Assembly: GCA_946544695.1 (NCBI GenBank)
Contig: CAMNMO010000160.1
Coordinates: 1 to 6,686, forward strand
Origin: an uncultured Ruminococcus sp.
GTDB taxonomy: Bacteria > Bacillota > Clostridia > Oscillospirales > Ruminococcaceae
DNA length: 6,686 nucleotides
Direction of reading: 5' to 3'
Part shown: positions 1 to 5,991 of the stretch, piece by piece
Numbering within the stretch: the first letter of the stretch is position 1
How the letters are laid out: each line of letters opens with the position of its first letter
Translations under genes and position numbers: made by a program
The notes under the pieces: model-generated
The model's input: only the letters and a program-made list of their open reading frames with translations
Told to the model about the DNA's origin: nothing
Database searches by the model: none

Positions 1-924
1 TACGCTAACGAACTCAGTGATGTGTTCGATAACCCCGAGACCCTTTCGGATATGCAGATACAGCTGGTGGACGGTAATTTCAAAACGCTGTATTCAAAGA
101 ACGGCAATGAGGTCGGCACTCCCCTTTCCGATGAGATAAGAGAGCGCATTGAGGGTCACGATTCTGCCACAGCTATGGATAATGAGTATCTGGTATCGGT
201 GAACAGGTGCAATGACTGGTATGTTGTCTGTTATATACCGACGCAGAAGATACTTCAGGAAAAGAATGAGATGAAAAGCTATATCTACATGGTAGGCGGT
301 ATAGCTATGGTGCTGGCGGCACTGCTGGGTACTTCCCTCAGCCTGAGAATGACAAGCCCTGTAAAGAAAATGGTAAAAGACCTTGATAATAAGGCTTCCA
401 CCGACAGACTCACAGGTGTTCTAAACAAGCTGACATTTGAAGAACTTGCAGGTACCACCATCGCCAATTCACTGGAAAATGAACGGCGTGCTATGGTGAT
501 ACTCGATATAGATGACTTCAAACGTGTCAACGATACACTTGGACATGCCGCAGGCGACAAACTGCTTGAAGGAACAGGTTCTGTACTGAAGCAGGTCTTT
601 ACCGATAATGATTATCTCGGACGTATCGGCGGTGACGAATTCTGCGTGCTTATCAACGCAGGCAAAATGAGTGAACAGGAGTTCACAGAACTGATAAAGA
701 CCCGCTGCGAAGAACTGAACAAGGCATTCCACGAATACAGCGACGCTGTGGGATTCAGCTGGAAAGTCACAGCAAGTATAGGTGCAGCGCTATACCCCAA
801 AGACGGAAATGACTTTGCTGAGCTTTACTCAGCATGCGATAAAGCCATGTATGAAGCCAAGAACGGCGGCAAGGACGGTTTCTCGTTCTACAATAAAGAT
901 ACAGAAAGCGGGGGTGAAGAATGA
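1..924 (+). CDS. Membrane-anchored GGDEF diguanylate cyclase, 5' partial
   Basis: Predicted to make cyclic di-GMP from two GTP at the inner face of the membrane, in response to an extracellular signal. The reading frame is open to base 1, so the true start lies outside the window; a GTG at 22 has no ribosome binding site. Counting visible codons from base 1, residues 1 to about 90 look like the membrane-proximal end of an extracellular Cache-type sensor (note DWYVVCYIP). A transmembrane helix follows at about 93-115, then a short linker starting SPVKKM that is too short for a full HAMP domain. The GGDEF domain runs from about 133 to 297, with DRLTG, the metal-binding LDIDDFKRVND segment, GGDEF at 210-214 (bases 628-642) and a C-terminal YEAKNGGK. 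The active-site motif is intact, so catalysis is likely. The inhibitory RxxD site is degenerate: TDND stands where RxxD is expected. The stop overlaps the next start (ATGA, 921-924), which implies translational coupling to the solute-binding lipoprotein. The family is certain; the signal sensed is unknown. Confidence 0.93.
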   Translation, partial: YANELSDVFDNPETLSDMQIQLVDGNFKTLYSKNGNEVGTPLSDEIRERIEGHDSATAMDNEYLVSVNRCNDWYVVCYIPTQKILQEKNEMKSYIYMVGGIAMVLAALLGTSLSLRMTSPVKKMVKDLDNKASTDRLTGVLNKLTFEELAGTTIANSLENERRAMVILDIDDFKRVNDTLGHAAGDKLLEGTGSVLKQVFTDNDYLGRIGGDEFCVLINAGKMSEQEFTELIKTRCEELNKAFHEYSDAVGFSWKVTASIGAALYPKDGNDFAELYSACDKAMYEAKNGGKDGFSFYNKDTESGGEE

Positions 925-2186
925 TAAAACGCATTATAGCCGCATTGCTTGCACTAAGCCTGGCAGGACTTGCCTCCTGCGGGGAGGTCAAGAGCGTTGT
1001 CGTTGAACAGAATGTGCAGACAGAGATAACGCTGTCATGGTGGGGCAACGATACAAGAAACGAATACACGATAGCTGCAATTGAAGAATTTGAGAAACTT
1101 CACCCTGAGATCAAAGTAAATTGCAGCTACTCCGAATGGTCGGGTTATGAAGCCAGAAACCAGGTACGTATGGTCTCAGGGACAGAGACAGATGTTATGC
1201 AAATAAATGTGGGCTGGCTCAATCAGTATTCACCCGACGGGAACGGTTACTATGATATAAACAAGCTTTCAGACTCGGTCGATCTTTCAAATTTTTCTGA
1301 CGATATACTTGAATTCGGCAAAAGGGGCGGCAAGCTTAATGCGGTGCCCATAGCAATGAATGCCGAAACAGTCTACATCGACAAGACCATATACGACAGC
1401 TACGGACTGGATATACCGCAGACATGGGACGACCTGTTCAAAGCCGCCGAAGTAATGAAAAAAGATGAAGTATATCCGCTTGCGGCAGCCGATAAAAGCA
1501 TGTGGCTGACCTGTGTGGCTTATGCCGAACAGCAGAACGGAAAGCACTTTTTCGATGAGGAAAGCAGGATAGCTTTCAACAAAGATGATCTGAAGATCAT
1601 GATAGATTTCTATACAAAGCTGGTCAACGAAAAGGTATCACCGCTTATCGAGGATTACCAGAAATTCAATCTGGAAAACGGTAAGTATGCGGGTTCGGTC
1701 GGCTGGGTCAGTGATGCACTGAATTTCTACAAAAACGTTATAGATGCAGGCGATGAGATCGTTGCGGCAAACTACCCTGTTCAGGGTGACCTGCCAAGCG
1801 GTTCAGGCTGGTATGCAAAGCCTGCGACACTTTATGCCATCAGTAAGAACACAGAGCACCCCAAGGAAGCAGCGATACTGCTGGACTATATGCTCAACAG
1901 CCGAGAAATGGCAGCATATCAGGGCGTTGAAAAAGGCATACCGATAAGTACATCTGCAAGAGATTATCTCGACGAGACAGGCGAACTGACAGGCTTGCAG
2001 TACGAAGCTTCGCTGGTAATGGAAAAGAACAGATATATAAGCTCGATGAATTCACCCATAGAAAACAAGGATCTGTATATGGATTTTATCGATGCGAGCA
2101 ATCTGGTGCTGTTTGACAAAGCCACTTCCGATGAAGCTGCTGAGGGTCTGTATGAAAAATATGCAGAAAATTACAGCATGGCATAA
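921..2186 (+). CDS. Extracellular solute-binding lipoprotein, family 1 (probable sugar-binding)
   Basis: A 421-residue protein resembling the family-1 substrate-binding proteins of carbohydrate ABC transporters, displayed on the outer face of the membrane. The N-terminus is a lipoprotein signal: a basic start (MIKR), a hydrophobic stretch at 5-18 and lipobox LASC with the lipidated cysteine at 20. The mature protein opens with the family's ITLSWWGND strand and then IEEFEKLHPEIKV. Later segments typical of the fold include NAETVYIDKTIYDSYGL, IPQTWDDLFKAAEVM and the C-terminal hinge region with YAISKNTEHPKEAAILLDYM. The length is normal for the family. A purine-rich GGGGTGA (911-917) lies a few bases before the ATG. 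The gene overlaps the diguanylate cyclase by 4 bp and is followed by a new promoter, with no permease gene. Substrate delivery to a transporter encoded elsewhere is possible; a sensory role with the cyclase is my inference. The ligand cannot be read from sequence. Confidence 0.9.
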   Translation: MIKRIIAALLALSLAGLASCGEVKSVVVEQNVQTEITLSWWGNDTRNEYTIAAIEEFEKLHPEIKVNCSYSEWSGYEARNQVRMVSGTETDVMQINVGWLNQYSPDGNGYYDINKLSDSVDLSNFSDDILEFGKRGGKLNAVPIAMNAETVYIDKTIYDSYGLDIPQTWDDLFKAAEVMKKDEVYPLAAADKSMWLTCVAYAEQQNGKHFFDEESRIAFNKDDLKIMIDFYTKLVNEKVSPLIEDYQKFNLENGKYAGSVGWVSDALNFYKNVIDAGDEIVAANYPVQGDLPSGSGWYAKPATLYAISKNTEHPKEAAILLDYMLNSREMAAYQGVEKGIPISTSARDYLDETGELTGLQYEASLVMEKNRYISSMNSPIENKDLYMDFIDASNLVLFDKATSDEAAEGLYEKYAENYSMA

Positions 2187-2246
2187 AAGCCTGAGATCCT
2201 GATGCAAAACAGTCAGCCAAAGCAAGATGAGGACTGTACAGACACT

Positions 2247-2278
2247 TTTTTCGCAAAAACAGAAAAAATTGCGAAAAA
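2247..2278. repeat. 10-bp perfect inverted repeat upstream of the glyA promoter
   Basis: TTTTTCGCAA at 2247-2256 is the exact reverse complement of TTGCGAAAAA at 2269-2278, with a 12-base A-rich spacer. The right arm ends 3 bases before the predicted -35 box of glyA. It could be a protein-binding operator. It could also act as a weak terminator for the preceding lipoprotein gene, although there is no T-tract after the stem in the + direction. The repeat is certain; its role is not. Confidence 0.6.
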
Positions 2279-2281
2279 CAC

Positions 2282-2310
2282 TTGCTATTTTGAAAAAAAT
2301 ATTGTATAAT
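2282..2310 (+). promoter_or_regulatory. Sigma-A-type promoter of glyA
   Basis: The -35 box TTGCTA (2282-2287) and a perfect -10 box TATAAT (2305-2310) are separated by 17 bases. Transcription should start near 2316-2318, giving a leader of only about 35 bases. That is too short for a riboswitch, so control probably acts at initiation. Confidence 0.85.
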
Positions 2311-2336
2311 AAAACATGTTGATAAAATTTCTTAAC

Positions 2337-2344
2337 AAGGAGAG
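2337..2344 (+). promoter_or_regulatory. Strong ribosome binding site of glyA
   Basis: AAGGAGAG lies 8 bases before the ATG at 2353. This fixes that codon as the start, rather than the second methionine two codons later. Confidence 0.85.
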
Positions 2345-2352
2345 TTAAAACT

Positions 2353-3600
2353 ATGAAGATGCTTGATTCTATCGGATTCCTGTCCGAGTTCGACAAGGAA
2401 GTCGCAGACGCTATGGGTCTGGAGCTGGCTCGTCAGAGAAGAAATCTGGAGCTCATCGCCAGCGAGAATATCGTTTCACCCGCAGTTATGGCTGCTATGG
2501 GCAGCGTACTCACCAACAAGTATGCAGAGGGTTATCCCGGAAAGAGATACTACGGCGGCTGTGAGGACGTCGATATCGTTGAGCAGATCGCAATAGACAG
2601 AGCATGTAAGCTGTTCGGCGCAAAGTTTGCCAACGTACAGGCACACTCAGGCGCACAGGCAAACACTGCTGTTTATTTTGCACTGCTGCAGCCCGGCGAT
2701 ACCGTTATGGGCATGAGCCTGGACAACGGCGGTCACCTGACACACGGTTCACCCGTTAATATTTCAGGTAAGTACTTCAACTTCGTCCCCTACGGCGTTG
2801 ATGACAACGGCTTCATCGACTATGACGCTATGGAAAAGCAGGCTCAGGAAGTTAAGCCTAAGCTGATCGTTGCAGGCGCTTCTGCTTACCCCAGAGTGAT
2901 CGACTTTGAGAGGATCTCTGCAATCGCCAAGAGCATAGGTGCATATTTCATGGTAGATATGGCACATATCGCAGGTCTGGTAGCTTCGGGTCAGCACCCC
3001 TCACCTGTTCCCTTCGCAGATATCACCACAACTACCACTCACAAGACGCTGCGTGGTCCCAGAGGCGGTCTGATACTGACCAATGATGAGGTACTGGCTA
3101 AGAAGATCAACAGCGCTATCTTCCCCGGAACACAGGGCGGTCCCCTGATGCACGTTATCGCAGGTAAGGCTGTTTGCTTCGGTGAAGCTCTCAAGCCCGA
3201 GTTCAAGGCTTATGGTGAGCAGATCGTCAAGAATGCGCAGAGACTTGCTAAGGGTCTGGTAGACAAGGGCTTTGCACTGGTATCAGGCGGTACAGATAAT
3301 CACCTGATGCTCGCAGACCTGAGACCTTTCAATATCACCGGCAAGGAACTGCAGAACAAGCTGGACGAGGTCTACATCACCGTTAACAAGAATGCTATAC
3401 CGAACGATCCCCAGAGCCCGTTCGTTACTAGCGGTGTGCGCATCGGTACACCCGCAGTGACAACAAGAGGTCTGGTCGAGGAAGACATGGACGTGATAGC
3501 GGAGTGCATCTATCTGACAGCTTCCGACTTTGATGCAAATGCAGACAAGGTTCGTGAGATGGTGACAGGTATCTGCAAGAAGTATCCCCTTTACGAATAA
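2353..3600 (+). CDS. glyA: Serine hydroxymethyltransferase
   Basis: A cytoplasmic PLP enzyme that converts serine and tetrahydrofolate to glycine and 5,10-methylenetetrahydrofolate, the main source of one-carbon units for purine, thymidylate and methionine synthesis. The 415-residue length is standard. Family signatures are all present: NLELIASEN (31-39), NKYAEGYPGKRYYGG (55-69), QAHSGAQAN (96-104), VDMAHIAGL (201-209, with D202 and H205) and the PLP motif THKTLRGPRGG. In that motif the Schiff-base lysine is K231 (codon 3043-3045), matching E. coli K229 with a two-residue offset. FPGTQGGPLMHVIAGKA follows. No key residue is missing. Codon choice is biased (for example CTG, GGT, AAG, GTT), as expected of a highly expressed gene. 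It has its own promoter and terminator and so appears monocistronic. Identification is essentially certain. Confidence 0.98.
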   Translation: MKMLDSIGFLSEFDKEVADAMGLELARQRRNLELIASENIVSPAVMAAMGSVLTNKYAEGYPGKRYYGGCEDVDIVEQIAIDRACKLFGAKFANVQAHSGAQANTAVYFALLQPGDTVMGMSLDNGGHLTHGSPVNISGKYFNFVPYGVDDNGFIDYDAMEKQAQEVKPKLIVAGASAYPRVIDFERISAIAKSIGAYFMVDMAHIAGLVASGQHPSPVPFADITTTTTHKTLRGPRGGLILTNDEVLAKKINSAIFPGTQGGPLMHVIAGKAVCFGEALKPEFKAYGEQIVKNAQRLAKGLVDKGFALVSGGTDNHLMLADLRPFNITGKELQNKLDEVYITVNKNAIPNDPQSPFVTSGVRIGTPAVTTRGLVEEDMDVIAECIYLTASDFDANADKVREMVTGICKKYPLYE

Positions 3601-3614
3601 TCAAAAGCTAAGCT

Positions 3615-3643
3615 GCCCGCAGACTGGTTCTGCGGGCTTTTTT
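3615..3643 (+). terminator. Intrinsic terminator of glyA
   Basis: GCCCGCAGA (3615-3623) pairs perfectly with TCTGCGGGC (3629-3637) across a 5-base loop and is followed by six T (3638-3643). It starts 14 bases after the glyA stop. The next -35 box begins only two bases after the T-tract. Confidence 0.95.
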
Positions 3644-3645
3644 AC

Positions 3646-3674
3646 TTGACAATCAAGATGGAATATGGTATAAT
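3646..3674 (+). promoter_or_regulatory. Perfect-consensus sigma-A promoter with extended -10
   Basis: TTGACA (3646-3651), a 17-base spacer and TATAAT (3669-3674), with the extended -10 element TGG just before it (3666-3668). All twelve core bases match consensus. Transcription should start near 3680-3682. Such a strong promoter for a small acetyltransferase-like gene makes sense if output is limited downstream, and a terminator-like hairpin does follow within about 10 bases. Confidence 0.92.
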
Positions 3675-3690
3675 TCTTGTAGACTCAACT

Positions 3691-3714
3691 GCGTCCGAGG
3701 GCGGACGCTTTTTT
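3691..3714 (+). terminator. Terminator-like hairpin in the leader, possible attenuator
   Basis: GCGTCCG (3691-3697) pairs perfectly with CGGACGC (3702-3708) across a 4-base AGGG loop and is followed by six T (3709-3714). It lies between the predicted transcription start (about 3681) and the ribosome binding site (3718-3722), so it would end most transcripts at about 34 bases. CTC and AAC just upstream (3684-3689) can pair with GTT and GAG (3715-3717, 3719-3721), which would also mask the ribosome binding site. The hairpin is seen directly; attenuation is inferred. Confidence 0.75.
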
Positions 3715-3717
3715 GTT

Positions 3718-3722
3718 GGAGG
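3718..3722 (+). promoter_or_regulatory. Ribosome binding site deciding the start at 3731
   Basis: GGAGG sits 8 bases before the ATG at 3731. An in-frame TTG at 3713 lies inside the terminator T-tract and upstream of this site, so it is not the start. Confidence 0.85.
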
Positions 3723-3730
3723 TGCTGAAA

Positions 3731-4204
3731 ATGATAAAGCTGAAATTTCACCAAATAATGCCTGAAGATGCCGACAAGCTTTCATGCTTGATGGACGGAA
3801 ATCTGCTAAACGAAACCAAAACTATGCTGCAAGATCACAAAGGTGTCATGTTCGGGCTTTCAGCTGACGAGGGTAAAAGCTACACAGCAGCATCTGCAAT
3901 GATCTTCGATGCGGGCGATGAGATACTTACCACCGCCCTGCGCAAGCTTTACCTGAAAGGTGTCTATACAGCAGAAAACGCCGAGCACGGTCACGATGGA
4001 ATGATGCTTGAATACACTGTAAATCAGGCAGCATACATGGGATACGACTATCTGACCGTCAAAGTAAGCACTGAAAACCTCAAAGAGCTGAGATTTTATG
4101 CGTACCACGGCTTTGACAAAATAGTAAGCGTCAGAGAAAATGACAGATCACTGATCTTACAGCGTGATATCAAAGCTAAAATGGCATGCTGTGGACTTGG
4201 CTGA
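3731..4204 (+). CDS. GNAT-like acetyltransferase (divergent)
   Basis: A 157-residue soluble protein whose second half resembles the C-terminal part of the GNAT fold. The segment MGYDYLTVKVSTENLKELRF, followed by YAYHGFDKIVSVREND (about residues 98-133), matches the usual pattern of a strand, an asparagine, then FY..GF. GNAT proteins transfer an acetyl group from acetyl-CoA to an amine. The acetyl-CoA P-loop, usually R/Q-x-x-G-x-G/A, would fall near EHGHDGMMLEY (about 81-91) and is poorly conserved, so activity is uncertain. The N-terminal half (MIKLKFHQIMPEDADKL) fits the first GNAT strand and helix. The C-terminus ends in a lysine-rich tail with paired cysteines (MACCGLG). It sits behind a perfect promoter and a leader hairpin, and no clear terminator follows it. 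The substrate is unknown. The fold is fairly likely; the function is not established. Confidence 0.7.
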   Translation: MIKLKFHQIMPEDADKLSCLMDGNLLNETKTMLQDHKGVMFGLSADEGKSYTAASAMIFDAGDEILTTALRKLYLKGVYTAENAEHGHDGMMLEYTVNQAAYMGYDYLTVKVSTENLKELRFYAYHGFDKIVSVRENDRSLILQRDIKAKMACCGLG

Positions 4205-4214
4205 ATCGCATAGG

Positions 4215-4234
4215 TGTGTAAAGTATTTTAACTT
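4215..4234. repeat. AAGT...ACTT repeat, copy 1
   Basis: This 20-base stretch matches 4304-4323 at 17 of 20 positions. Within it AAGT (4221-4224) and ACTT (4231-4234) form a short dyad with a 6-base centre. It overlaps the start of the predicted -35 box TTGATA, as expected for an operator, though no regulator is identified. Confidence 0.5.
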
Positions 4235-4303
4235 GATATATATGCAGAAATACAGTATTATAGGCGATTTTTTCGACATGATGCGTTGAAAGCGGCGTGA
4301 ATG

Positions 4304-4323
4304 TGTGTCAAGTAGATTAACTT
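4304..4323. repeat. AAGT...ACTT repeat, copy 2
   Basis: TGTGTCAAGTAGATTAACTT, with AAGT (4310-4313) and ACTT (4320-4323) separated by 6 bases. It lies in the predicted leader of the gene at 4357, 17 bases before its ribosome binding site. Its first 15 bases match 4939-4953 at 14 positions. Confidence 0.5.
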
Positions 4324-4356
4324 TAGCTGTAGTTATCAACAGGAGAAAATTGTGAT

Positions 4357-4938
4357 ATGGAAACACTAAATATGATAGGCACTCAGCCTTTCGAGACTAA
4401 GCGCATGAAGCTCAGACCTTTCAAGCTGAGCGATGCACAGTATATATACAAGAACTGGGCTTCAAATGAAAATGTGACTAAATACCTCACCTGGAATGCC
4501 CACAAGACCATAGAGGACAGCACTAAGTTCTGTGTGGAGCGTACAAAGCTTTCGGGCAGGACCGATAACTTCGACTGGATAATAGTTTTGAACGAAACAA
4601 ACGAACCTGTGGGCAGCATCGGTGCGGTAAGCGTTGATACCGATAAACGTGAGATCGAGATAGGATATGTTCTTGGTGAAAGCTGGTGGAACAAGGGTCT
4701 GATGACCGAAGCACTTGAACCTGTGCTTGCTTATATGTTCTTTGTTGTTGGCTTTGATTCTGTAGTTGCTTATCATGTTACCGAAAACAAAGCCAGCGGC
4801 CGTGTCCTTGAAAAATGCGGAATGAAAAATGTCGGGACTTCACACAGAGTTCTGAAATACAAGGGTGGTAAAAAAGTCGAAATGCAGAACTATAAAATGA
4901 CTAAACCCGAGTGGTACGCTAAAAATATAAGGTTCTGA
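4357..4938 (+). CDS. GNAT N-acetyltransferase, RimJ/RimL-like
   Basis: A 193-residue cytoplasmic protein of the RimJ/RimL type of GNAT acetyltransferases, which move acetyl from acetyl-CoA to protein N-termini or small-molecule amines. Recognisable segments in order are FETKRMKLRPFKLSDAQYIY (about 13-32), NVTKYLTWNAHKTIEDS (about 44-60), then IVLNETNEPVGSIG and EIEIGYVLGESWWNKGLMTEAL (about 95-116). The last carries the acetyl-CoA-binding W-N-K-G-L-M-T-E-A loop in the place of the usual WGKGYATEA. HVTENKASGRVLEKCGMKNVG (about 142-162) is the typical N..S..vleK.GM signature. Length and motifs are complete. The ATG at 4357 is the only in-frame start near AGGAG (4341-4345). The gene is bracketed by copies of the AAGT...ACTT repeat, and its stop is directly followed by one. 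The substrate cannot be told; related proteins range from ribosomal-protein acetylases to antibiotic or general amine acetylases. Confidence 0.92.
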   Translation: METLNMIGTQPFETKRMKLRPFKLSDAQYIYKNWASNENVTKYLTWNAHKTIEDSTKFCVERTKLSGRTDNFDWIIVLNETNEPVGSIGAVSVDTDKREIEIGYVLGESWWNKGLMTEALEPVLAYMFFVVGFDSVVAYHVTENKASGRVLEKCGMKNVGTSHRVLKYKGGKKVEMQNYKMTKPEWYAKNIRF

Positions 4939-4964
4939 TGTGTCAAGTATATTGTACTTACACA
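4939..4964. repeat. AAGT...ACTT dyad repeat, copy 3
   Basis: TGTGTCAAGTA (4939-4949) and TACTTACACA (4955-4964) form an inverted repeat around a 5-base centre, with one unpaired base. It begins on the base after the stop of the acetyltransferase gene and lies about 80 bases before metA. It could act as an operator for metA or as a weak hairpin between units; no T-tract follows. Confidence 0.55.
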
Positions 4965-4983
4965 ATTATGAGGATATCGATTT

Positions 4984-5005
4984 TGTCAAGATATCGTGCT
5001 TGACA
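4984..5005. repeat. TGTCAAG-N8-CTTGACA inverted repeat upstream of metA
   Basis: TGTCAAG (4984-4990) and CTTGACA (4999-5005) are perfect 7-base inverted arms with an 8-base spacer. The sequence is related to the AAGT...ACTT repeats upstream. The right arm contains TTGACA, but no good -10 box lies 16-18 bases away. An operator role at metA is plausible. I found no confident metA promoter and no SAM riboswitch or T-box signature in 4939-5046. Confidence 0.6.
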
Positions 5006-5046
5006 TAATTTATGCTATTGATTTTGAATTCAGAGGGTGATATATA

Positions 5047-5991
5047 ATGCCGATAAAAATACCTAATGACCTGCCTGCATTCAAGGCACTTGAAAAAGAA
5101 AGAATATTTGTTATTCCCAACGACAGAGCTATGCACCAGGATATCCGTGCGCTTAAAATAGCCATTGTTAATCTTATGCCTGATAAGATCACCACTGAGA
5201 CTCAACTGTTAAGACTGTTAAGCAATACGCCTTTACACGTTGATATCGAACTTATACAGATGAGCAGCCATGTCACCAAGAACACTTCACAGGAACACAT
5301 GCTTGCTTTTTATCGCACCTTTGATGAGATCAAAGACAACCGTTATGACGGACTGATAATCACAGGTGCGCCTATCGAGCTTTTAGAGTACGAAGAAGTT
5401 GATTACTGGGAAGAATTTTGCCGTGTGCTTGATTGGTCGCTGACAAATGTCTACTCGACGATACATATTTGCTGGGGTGCTCAGGCTGCGCTGTATTACC
5501 ATTATGGCGTGCCAAAGTATGCCCTTGAAAACAAGATGTTCGGCAATTTCAAACACCATATCGAGCATCCCGAAAGCTTGATACTCAAAGGTTTTGGTGA
5601 TGTTTTCCATTGTCCTCATTCAAGGCACACTGAGGTTCGCCATGAAGATATCATCAAGATACCTGACTTGACAATTCTTGCCGAATCCTATGAAGCGGGA
5701 TTGCAGCTGATCTGTGACAGCAGTGAAAGACTGTTTTTCCAGCTGGGTCACTGGGAGTATGACCGTGAAACACTGGCTAAGGAGTATTTCAGAGATGTTC
5801 GCAAGGGTCAGAAGATCCAGATCCCCTACAACTACTTCCCCGGTAACGACCCCGATCAGCAGCCGATCTTCAACTGGAGCTGCTCAGCCAACCTGCTTTA
5901 TTCAAACTGGCTGAACTATTGCGTTTACCAGAGGACTCCTTATGCGCTTGAAGATCTCACTCCTGTCAGCGGGTTTAGCAAACATAGATGA
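5047..5991 (+). CDS. metA: Homoserine O-acetyltransferase (MetA family)
   Basis: Activates homoserine by O-acylation, the first committed step of methionine synthesis, in the cytoplasm. At 314 residues it is full length for the MetA/HTS family. It opens with the family's MPIKIPNDLPAFKALEKERI. Catalytic residues sit at canonical numbering: nucleophile C142 in HICWGAQAALYYHYGV, H235 and E237 in FFQLGHWEYD, and R249. Residue 111, in GAPIELLEYEEVDYW, is glutamate. In this family Glu111 marks acetyl-CoA users (Bacillus type) and Gly111 marks succinyl-CoA users (E. coli type), so the product should be O-acetylhomoserine and the name homoserine O-succinyltransferase would mislead. GAGGGTGA (5033-5040) precedes the ATG by 6 bases. 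The stop overlaps the next start by 4 bp (ATGA), so the two genes form an operon with coupled translation. Family certain; acyl donor inferred from the one residue. Confidence 0.97.
   Translation: MPIKIPNDLPAFKALEKERIFVIPNDRAMHQDIRALKIAIVNLMPDKITTETQLLRLLSNTPLHVDIELIQMSSHVTKNTSQEHMLAFYRTFDEIKDNRYDGLIITGAPIELLEYEEVDYWEEFCRVLDWSLTNVYSTIHICWGAQAALYYHYGVPKYALENKMFGNFKHHIEHPESLILKGFGDVFHCPHSRHTEVRHEDIIKIPDLTILAESYEAGLQLICDSSERLFFQLGHWEYDRETLAKEYFRDVRKGQKIQIPYNYFPGNDPDQQPIFNWSCSANLLYSNWLNYCVYQRTPYALEDLTPVSGFSKHR

Larger units (their letters stand above)
4205..4356 (+). promoter_or_regulatory. Intergenic region with a predicted promoter for the 4357 gene
   Basis: TTGATA (4233-4238) and TATTAT (4256-4261) are spaced 17 bases apart, which would start transcription near 4268 and give a leader of about 90 bases. 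AGGAG (4341-4345) is the ribosome binding site, 11 bases before the ATG at 4357, slightly longer than usual. Two copies of a 20-base repeat lie here (4215-4234 and 4304-4323), the first touching the -35 box. I see no convincing terminator for the preceding gene, so read-through into the next gene is possible. Confidence 0.6.

Noticed and set aside
22..24. GTG as the start of the diguanylate cyclase
   Set aside because: The frame is open through base 1, no ribosome binding site precedes the GTG, and a start here would cut the outer sensor domain in two. The gene is treated as 5' partial.
2209..2237. ACAGTC/GACTGT hairpin as a terminator for the lipoprotein gene
   Set aside because: The stem is only 6 bp with a 17-base loop, and the T-run follows after a gap, so it is too weak to call.
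3681..3714. T-box or other known riboswitch in the leader of the 3731 gene
   Set aside because: The terminator stem resembles those ending T-boxes, but the leader is only about 50 bases and has no TGGTACCGCG-like antiterminator element or specifier stem.
3713..3730. TTG at 3713 as the start of the acetyltransferase-like gene
   Set aside because: It lies in the T-tract of the leader hairpin and before GGAGG at 3718, which is ideally spaced for the ATG at 3731.
4242..4289. Fifteen-codon open frame starting ATGCAGAAA in the 4205-4356 gap
   Set aside because: It has no ribosome binding site and overlaps the predicted -10 box, so it would not be transcribed intact from that promoter.
5000..5005. 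TTGACA as the -35 box of a metA promoter
   Set aside because: The best -10 candidates at 16-18 bases spacing are weak, and the start would fall inside the ribosome binding site.
4939..5046. SAM riboswitch in front of metA
   Set aside because: The interval is only 108 bases, lacks the conserved S-box core sequences, and has no terminator before the gene.
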